12,599 bases of DNA. Source: an uncultured Bacteroidales bacterium. GTDB taxonomy: Bacteria; Bacteroidota; Bacteroidia; Bacteroidales; UBA932. The notes under the pieces were generated by a model. That model did no database searches. It was not told the DNA's origin and saw nothing but the letters and a program-made list of their open reading frames with translations. Where the stretch lies: assembly GCA_934725015.1 (NCBI GenBank), contig CAKVAS010000034.1, positions 1-12,599 on the forward strand, written 5' to 3'. Shown here piece after piece: positions 7,760-12,599 of this stretch. Each line of letters begins with the position of its first letter. Position 1 is the first letter of the stretch. A program made the position numbers and the translations under genes.

Positions 7760-9517
7760 ATGATACTTGAAGGAATAAAATCGCCTGCCGATGTCAAGAA
7801 GCTTGATGCGGCCGGGCTTGAAACTCTTGCGACCGAAGTACGCAATGCATTGATTGACAAATTGTCTGCCCATGGAGGTCATGTCGGGCCGAATCTCGGG
7901 ATGGTGGAGGCTACGGTCGCTCTGCACTATGTTTTCGACTCCCCTGAGGACAAGATTGTGTTCGACGTCTCGCACCAGTCATACGCGCACAAGATGCTGA
8001 CGGGCAGGGCGGAGGCGTTCACCGACCCGGCCAAATATGACGAGGTTTCGGGCTACAGCGAGCCTCTGGAAAGCCCCCACGACTGGTTCATGGTCGGGCA
8101 CACATCGACCTCGGTCAGCCTCGCGCTCGGACTGGCGAAGGCCCGGGACATCAGGGGAGAGACCGGAAACGTCATCGCGGTCATCGGAGACGGCTCCCTC
8201 AGCGGGGGCGAGGCCTTCGAGGGACTGGACAATGCCGGGGAATACGGGACGAACTTCATCGTGGTGGTCAATGACAACGAGATGTCCATCGCGGAGAATC
8301 ACGGCGGTCTCTACGGCTCGCTCGCGCAGCTGCGCAGAACGGGCGGCAAGGCAGAGAACAACTATTTCAAGGCTCTCGGGCTGGACTATGTGTATGTGGA
8401 GAATGGCAACGACATCCAGGCGCTCATCGCCGCTTTCCGCAGCGTGAAGGACAGCACGCACCCGGTCGTGGTTCACATACACACGCTCAAGGGCAAGGGC
8501 TACAGGTTTGCCGAGGAGCAGAAGGAGCGCTTCCACTGGAGTATGCCTTTCTACAAGGAAACAGGTCTCGTGAAGCCGTGCGGCGGCGGGGAAAGCTGGA
8601 GCGAGATTCTCGGGCAGGATCTGATGCGCAGGATTCACGAGAACCCGCAGGTGGTGGTGATGCACGCCGCCGTGCCCGCCGGGATAGGCTTCGGGCCGGA
8701 GCGCAGAAAGGAGGCCGGGAAGCAGTTCATTGATGTGGGAATCGCGGAGGAGAATGCCGTCGCCATGGCCTCAGGGCTTGCGAAGGGCGGTGCGCGGCCG
8801 ATTTTCAGCACTCACAGCACCTTCATCCAGCGCACCTACGACCAGCTCTCGCAGGACCTCTGCGTGAACAACAACCCGGCCGTGCTGCTCATCACCATGG
8901 CCGGAGCCGACGGGCTGAACGACACGACTCACCTCTGCATCTTCGACATCCCGCTCATGTGCAACATCCCGAATCTGGTCTATCTCGCCCCGACCTGCAA
9001 GGAGGAATATTTCAGGATGATGGACTGGGCGGTCGCGCAGACCTCGCATCCGGTCGCGCTGCGCATCCCGAATCGGGTCATCTCACGTCCGGGCATCGAA
9101 TTCGACAGCGACTATGGCGAACTGAACCGCTACCGGGTTGAACATCTCGGCAGCAAGGTGGCTCTCATCGGTCTTGGAGACAGTTTTGCGACCGCCGAGC
9201 AGACGGCTGCGCTTCTTTCCGGGAAAGGAATCGACGCGACGCTGGTGAATCCGCGCTATGCGACCGGGCTTGACACGGAGCTGCTGGAGGGTCTCAAGGC
9301 CGGGCACGAGCTTGTGGTCACGATTGAGAACGGAGTACTGGACGGCGGCTTCGGTGAGAAGATTGCCCGCCACTACGGCCCGTCCGCGATGAAGGTGCTC
9401 TGCAAGGGTCTGAGCAAGGAGTTCTACGACCGCGTCCCCTACGACGAGCTCTCCCGCCGCAACCGCATCACCCCTCAGCTCATAGCCGAGGACATCCTCG
9501 CCGCGCTTGAAAAATAA
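7760..9517 (+). CDS. 1-deoxy-D-xylulose-5-phosphate synthase-like thiamine diphosphate enzyme (divergent paralogue)
   Basis: A 585-residue cytoplasmic protein with DXS/transketolase domain order. The thiamine-diphosphate domain carries the cofactor motif GDGSLSGG (143-150) with NDNEMSI (171-177). GGHVGPNLG (39-47) and DVSHQSYAHK (69-78) are DXS-like. The pyrimidine domain has VGIAEENAV with the activating Glu near 330, STFIQRTYDQ (353-362) and a C-terminal transketolase domain (about 460-580). Compared with remembered E. coli DXS, Arg398, His299 and His431 have counterparts (Arg358, His259, His391). The phosphate-binding Arg420 and Arg478 correspond to Met380 and Asn438, Asp427 to Asn387, and Tyr392 to His352. 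Canonical DXS is about 620-640 residues. A ThDP-dependent carboligase is well supported; synthesis of deoxyxylulose phosphate for isoprenoids is doubtful, so no dxs symbol is given. The open frame extends further upstream, but that part overlaps the GH127 5' end and promoter region and has no homology-like character. Confidence 0.88.
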   Translation: MILEGIKSPADVKKLDAAGLETLATEVRNALIDKLSAHGGHVGPNLGMVEATVALHYVFDSPEDKIVFDVSHQSYAHKMLTGRAEAFTDPAKYDEVSGYSEPLESPHDWFMVGHTSTSVSLALGLAKARDIRGETGNVIAVIGDGSLSGGEAFEGLDNAGEYGTNFIVVVNDNEMSIAENHGGLYGSLAQLRRTGGKAENNYFKALGLDYVYVENGNDIQALIAAFRSVKDSTHPVVVHIHTLKGKGYRFAEEQKERFHWSMPFYKETGLVKPCGGGESWSEILGQDLMRRIHENPQVVVMHAAVPAGIGFGPERRKEAGKQFIDVGIAEENAVAMASGLAKGGARPIFSTHSTFIQRTYDQLSQDLCVNNNPAVLLITMAGADGLNDTTHLCIFDIPLMCNIPNLVYLAPTCKEEYFRMMDWAVAQTSHPVALRIPNRVISRPGIEFDSDYGELNRYRVEHLGSKVALIGLGDSFATAEQTAALLSGKGIDATLVNPRYATGLDTELLEGLKAGHELVVTIENGVLDGGFGEKIARHYGPSAMKVLCKGLSKEFYDRVPYDELSRRNRITPQLIAEDILAALEK

Positions 9518-9625
9518 CAAGTTCAGACGATTTTTCTGACGGCGTTTTTTCAGCGGATGTCTCGTAGATGGCTTTGGGCAATAATCTATAAATCTGAGAT
9601 TTACATATCAATCTCGCCACATTTC

Positions 9626-9660
9626 ATCCGGAAAGTTTGCTCAAACTTTCCGGATTTTTT
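9626..9660 (+). terminator. Intrinsic terminator downstream of the DXS-like gene
   Basis: A perfect 13-bp stem, ATCCGGAAAGTTT (9626-9638) and AAACTTTCCGGAT (9643-9655), closes on the tetraloop GCTC and is followed by a T-run (9655-9660). It lies 108 bp after the DXS-like stop. The preceding stretch (9518-9625) contains only a weak TAAATC-TGA-GATTTA dyad (9589-9603) and no convincing gene. Confidence 0.9.
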
Positions 9661-9704
9661 ATTTAAAAATCAACCTCTCACGATACCCTGTGGGCGATTA
9701 CATC

Positions 9705-9739
9705 AATTAGCCGCTGAATATTTCATTCAACGGCTAATT
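9705..9739. repeat. Inverted repeat upstream of the Rpn/PDDEXK gene
   Basis: Arms AATTAGCCG (9705-9713) and CGGCTAATT (9731-9739) are perfectly complementary. Inside them, after one C/A mismatch, TGAAT (9715-9719) pairs with ATTCA (9725-9729) around ATTTC. This forms a 14-bp stem with one mismatch. No T-tract follows. It sits about 30 bp before the Rpn gene start. A degenerate promoter-like pair (TTTC at 9721, TTGCTTTG at 9745-9752, 20-bp spacer) overlaps its 3' side, so it may be an operator, a leader hairpin or an element end. Confidence 0.75.
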
Positions 9740-9770
9740 CTTCGTTGCTTTGCAAAAAATTTGATTAGAC

Positions 9771-10661
9771 ATGAGAGAAGAAAAAGAAATGAAGAATGGA
9801 GTGAAGTTGTCCAAGTACGCAAGTTTGCTGTCTGATGCCGGTTTTAAGGCGGTTCTGGCAGAGCCTCGGAACAAGACAGTTCTGATGAGACTATTAAATC
9901 TCGTGCTTCCTGAAGACAGGCAGATTGCCGGAATTGAAAGTTACAGCGACAGAGAAGTCAACGGATTCACACCATTCAGCAAATATTCTCGCATCGACAT
10001 ACGCGTAAAAGACACACTGGGGAGAGAATTCATCGTTGAGATGCAGAGAAAAGTACATGACTGCTTCTTCCAAAGATGTGTATGGTATGGTTCAAATGCC
10101 TACGGACATAGCCTCGGAACCGGAGCGGAATACGAAGACCTCAAGCCAGTCTTTGTCATCGCATTCCTCGAACAGAATCTCCCGCACAAAGATGAATCTC
10201 AATGGGATTCGGAAAAATGTATATCATGTTATCAAATGACAGAAAAAAGAACCGGAGAGTTTGCACCTGACACAATTATGTGTATATTTGTCGAGTTAGG
10301 AAGATTCATCAAGGAACGGAATGAGCTGAGCAACAGTTTCGATAAGATATGTTATGTGTTCAAGAACGCCGAGAAATGGAATGCCGGAAATGTTCCCGAA
10401 GAAATTCTTAACGACGAACTGGCAAGTGAATTGATTAGAGCCTGCGAAGTGGAGAACTTTCCACCAGACACAAAATTAGACTATTTAAGGACTATGTTTA
10501 CAGAAATGGACTACAAAGCCGAAATGAAAGCCTATTACAAAGAAGGGGTGTCAGACACTGCTGCCAGAATGCTTGCAGCAGGTATTCCCACAAAAACGAT
10601 AGCATCCTGTACAGGATTGAGCGAGGAGAAAATCAAGAGTTTGACGGCAGCGACAAAATAG
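9771..10661 (+). CDS. Rpn family recombination-promoting nuclease / putative transposase (PDDEXK_2)
   Basis: A 296-residue protein that resembles the PD-(D/E)XK family transposase/Rpn group (PF12784) common in Bacteroidales. The nuclease core is visible as RIDIRV (Asp76) followed by IVEMQRK with Glu90 and Gln92, the usual D...ExQ form. FFQRCVWYGSNAYGHSL (99-115) is the conserved helix after the core. The C-terminus (about 263-290, ARMLAAGIPTKTIASCTGLS) is the typical short helix-turn-helix-like tail. Family members act as endonucleases linked to recombination; the natural role is unclear. The gene is visibly AT-richer than its neighbours, suggesting recent acquisition. An alternative ATG at 9789 has a purine-rich GAGAGAAG stretch just before it and may be the true start. 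The gene is flanked by hairpins at 9705-9739 and 10662-10700 and converges on the fimbrillin-like gene. Confidence 0.88.
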   Translation: MREEKEMKNGVKLSKYASLLSDAGFKAVLAEPRNKTVLMRLLNLVLPEDRQIAGIESYSDREVNGFTPFSKYSRIDIRVKDTLGREFIVEMQRKVHDCFFQRCVWYGSNAYGHSLGTGAEYEDLKPVFVIAFLEQNLPHKDESQWDSEKCISCYQMTEKRTGEFAPDTIMCIFVELGRFIKERNELSNSFDKICYVFKNAEKWNAGNVPEEILNDELASELIRACEVENFPPDTKLDYLRTMFTEMDYKAEMKAYYKEGVSDTAARMLAAGIPTKTIASCTGLSEEKIKSLTAATK

Positions 10662-10700
10662 AAATCCCGACCCGGAGGGGATGCCTTCGGACCGGGATTT
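10662..10700 (+). terminator. Hairpin directly after the Rpn gene, probable terminator
   Basis: It begins at the base following the TAG stop. The arms at 10662-10678 (AAATCCCGACCCGGAGG) and 10684-10700 (CCTTCGGACCGGGATTT) pair at 14 of 17 positions, with one further G-U, around the loop GGATG. The 3' side ends in TTT followed by GATTGTT, so the T-tract is poor. A terminator or an element-end structure are both possible. Confidence 0.6.
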
Positions 10701-10749
10701 GATTGTTCAGAGATTATTGTCTCCGGACTATTTTCAGTTGTCTGCGGTG

Positions 10750-10798
10750 TCCGGCGGAATCCTCAGTTCTTGAAAAATCGCTGAGGATTCCCGCCGGA
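10750..10798. terminator. Long hairpin between convergent genes
   Basis: Arms TCCGGCGGAATCCTCAG (10750-10766) and CTGAGGATTCCCGCCGGA (10781-10798) pair along 17 bp with a single bulged base, around a 14-nt A/T-containing loop. It lies 10 bp past the stop of the minus-strand fimbrillin-like gene, the expected place for a terminator of that gene, but no T-run follows the stem on either strand. The sequence between this and the previous hairpin (10701-10749) shows nothing else clear. Confidence 0.6.
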
Positions 10799-10808
10799 TG
10801 GCTCCAGA

Positions 10809-12599
10809 CTACTGGATTTTGGTTCCGTCGATGGTTACTGACAGGTGCGCAGCGTCCATGCTGTTCTTGTTCGCCCAGACCTTGCTACCGGTGTTCTTGC
10901 CTTCAGCAAAGCCGTTGATGGTGCATCCATTAACATTGAGCGTATAAGTTGCGTTGTAGTCGTTGCCGATTTCAACGGCAGCCTTGCCGGCGGCGCCGTT
11001 TTCCCTGTCTGTGAACGTGCAGTTGGTTACCGTAAGATTGGTCGGATTCTCAGCCGTTGCCTGTCCGTAGAGCAGGATGGCCTTGCCGTTGGTGTTGAAC
11101 TCGCAGCCGTCGAACTTGACGTCAGTTCCGCCCCATGTCCAGATGGAGTACTGGTCAGCCATCGTGTTGTCAAAGACACAGTTGACGAATGTTGCCTTTC
11201 CATAGAGGGTGAGCTTGCCCTTGATGGTGCAGTTCTCGTAAGTCAGGGCGTCGCACACGATGCCGTCGTAACTTCCCTCGCCGGCCTGAACGGTCATGTT
11301 CTTGAATGTGAAGGAAGAGCCGCGCTGGTAGTTCAGTTCTCCGCCCTCTGCGGTCACGGCGTTTTTAACGACATCGAAGGTCTGGGTGCCGTCGCCGATG
11401 AAAGTGATGTCACGGCTCTTGTCTCCCTCGTTAGCGATTCCGTTGTCAAGGGTAACTGCCGCGTTTGAAGGAAGCACTACAGTTGCAGGCTGACCTTTGG
11501 TGGCGCCGGTAATTGCAGTGTTCATGCCTTCCTGACTGGTTACCGGAGTGGTGCTGGCCATGGTGACGGCATAAACAGGGGCGTTCGGATCTGTTGAGAT
11601 GTTCGTCGCCTTGTAGCCAGGAGCCACGAAGTTTGTGTGTTCCTCTTCGGCCGCACAGTCGGCAGGATTGAATTTCTCGAACTCGCCGCCATAGACTATG
11701 GCGTTGGCTTTCCCCTTTACATACATGCTGTCAATCATGTTGATCATATAGTCACAGCCGTAAGAGCCGGCACCTGCCCATGTCTGAGCCAAGGAGAATT
11801 TACCGCCATAGACTTCAGCGACACCTTCCTGAACCTGAATCACAGACACATTGCCGACAAATTCGCCGTCCTCAATGACGAGCTTTCCGTTGTCCTTGAC
11901 ATTGAAAGTGTAGCAGTCATTTGCCTTGGCGGCAATCTTGCCCTGCCCCTTGATCGTGAGAGTACCGCCGGCTACAGTGATGAGGCAGTTCTGACGACGA
12001 GGGTCGCCCTCCGGGTATGTGTCATTCCAAATATCCACTGAATTGCTGATGCTATGGCCGTTAAGGTCAAGGATGACACTCTTGCCTGCCTCAACAACTG
12101 CTGCCTTGGCATCGGTGATGTCAATGTCGGCTGTGAGTTTAGCCGCGCCGCCGGTTGCAAGAGCCGCACGGAGTGACACTGCGGAGTTGATGTTCTGGAG
12201 GTCGATGTTTTCCTCATCCTCGAACGCTGGCTTGATCTCGACGTTGAAGACAATCTGGTCGGTGAGGAGGTTGCCGACGATGTTCGTGCGCCAGTTGGTC
12301 TGAACAGGGGCGCTCGGAACGCTGACTTCAACATTCTGGCCGGCTGCGTCGGTGAAGGTCGCGGTGAGGTTGGTGACGTGCTTCTCGCCGATAAGACCCG
12401 TCGGGATGATGTAGTTCATCGCGAGGTACTTGTAGCCCTTGCCCTCTACCGTGAGTGTCTCAGGGTCTGTAGGGATGGCGGCTGCCGTGAACTCCGTTGA
12501 AACAGTACCGGTCACAGTCGTCGGGTTCTTGCCCTCGCCCTTGAACGGGTCGAATACCGTAGCGACGTCGGTTGCCACAACTACGCTGGTCTTTGGTTC
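10809..12599 (-). CDS. Fimbrillin-like domain plus beta-helix surface protein, partial (5' end beyond window)
   Basis: The frame is open to the right edge (first visible residues EPKTSVVV), so the true start lies outside; the GTG at 12578 is probably internal. At least 596 residues are visible. Counting from that GTG codon, residues 1-115 look like the end of a Bacteroidales fimbrillin/DUF6562-type domain, with the signature VQTNWRTNIVGNLLT near 92-106. Residues about 130-300 and 360-560 contain repeated short strands of the kind found in right-handed parallel beta-helices, for example VILDLNGHSI, GGTLTIKGQGKI, GKLVIEDGEF, and later TYENCTIKG, ATFVNCVFD, VKFDGCEFN and LTVTNCTF. The protein ends at KIQ with no recognisable type IX sorting domain. 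It is probably a lipoprotein or pilus-associated protein on the cell surface, by analogy with fimbrillins; the signal sequence is not in view. No catalytic residues of a polysaccharide lyase could be assigned. Confidence 0.82.
   Translation of the reverse strand, partial: EPKTSVVVATDVATVFDPFKGEGKNPTTVTGTVSTEFTAAAIPTDPETLTVEGKGYKYLAMNYIIPTGLIGEKHVTNLTATFTDAAGQNVEVSVPSAPVQTNWRTNIVGNLLTDQIVFNVEIKPAFEDEENIDLQNINSAVSLRAALATGGAAKLTADIDITDAKAAVVEAGKSVILDLNGHSISNSVDIWNDTYPEGDPRRQNCLITVAGGTLTIKGQGKIAAKANDCYTFNVKDNGKLVIEDGEFVGNVSVIQVQEGVAEVYGGKFSLAQTWAGAGSYGCDYMINMIDSMYVKGKANAIVYGGEFEKFNPADCAAEEEHTNFVAPGYKATNISTDPNAPVYAVTMASTTPVTSQEGMNTAITGATKGQPATVVLPSNAAVTLDNGIANEGDKSRDITFIGDGTQTFDVVKNAVTAEGGELNYQRGSSFTFKNMTVQAGEGSYDGIVCDALTYENCTIKGKLTLYGKATFVNCVFDNTMADQYSIWTWGGTDVKFDGCEFNTNGKAILLYGQATAENPTNLTVTNCTFTDRENGAAGKAAVEIGNDYNATYTLNVNGCTINGFAEGKNTGSKVWANKNSMDAAHLSVTIDGTKIQ

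Noticed and set aside
7979..8665. A 228-codon minus-strand open frame inside the DXS-like gene
   Set aside because: It is an antisense shadow of a high-GC coding region with no recognisable motifs.
9557..9835. A 92-codon plus-strand open frame across the terminator
   Set aside because: It runs through a strong intrinsic terminator and overlaps the Rpn gene start in another frame, with no homology-like sequence.

Overview
The window looks like chromosomal DNA of a GC-rich member of the Bacteroidales, probably gut-associated (Alistipes-like or a related lineage; genus not determinable here). The clues are a full-length hybrid two-component system (HTCS) beside a glycoside hydrolase, a fimbrillin-like surface protein, a PD-(D/E)XK 'Rpn/transposase' family gene, promoter-like TAnnTTTG boxes, and weak or absent Shine-Dalgarno sequences.

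Layout from left to right. Positions 1-270 hold four head-to-tail copies of a 69-bp repeat, each with a central palindrome. The last copy runs into the 3' end of murI (glutamate racemase, minus strand) and encodes its last 11 codons and stop. Further right, also on the minus strand, are a 1349-residue HTCS sensor/regulator (1229-5278) and, upstream of it, a secreted GH127-type (DUF1680) putative beta-L-arabinofuranosidase (5353-7470). The hydrolase and HTCS are 74 bp apart and probably co-transcribed. murI appears to have its own promoter in the 120-bp gap after the HTCS.

A 289-bp divergent intergenic region (7471-7759) separates the hydrolase from a plus-strand thiamine-diphosphate enzyme of the 1-deoxyxylulose-5-phosphate synthase (DXS) family. 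This region contains a 35-bp dyad over a candidate promoter -7 box. The DXS-like protein keeps the cofactor-binding motifs but has changed several residues that hold glyceraldehyde-3-phosphate in true DXS. A strong intrinsic terminator follows at 9626-9660. Next comes a visibly AT-richer Rpn/PDDEXK_2 gene bracketed by hairpins. Last is the 3' part of a minus-strand gene for a fimbrillin-like plus beta-helix surface protein, which runs off the right edge.

How the genes may work together: the HTCS has a periplasmic double beta-propeller sensor fused to kinase, receiver and AraC-type DNA-binding domains. It is the likely regulator of the adjacent hydrolase, forming a minimal glycan-use locus with no SusC/SusD pair in view. 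The DXS-like gene, the Rpn gene and the fimbrillin/beta-helix gene show no clear functional link to that pair. The most notable points are the divergent DXS paralogue, the repeat-derived murI C-terminus, the palindrome at the hydrolase promoter, and the fimbrillin/beta-helix fusion.
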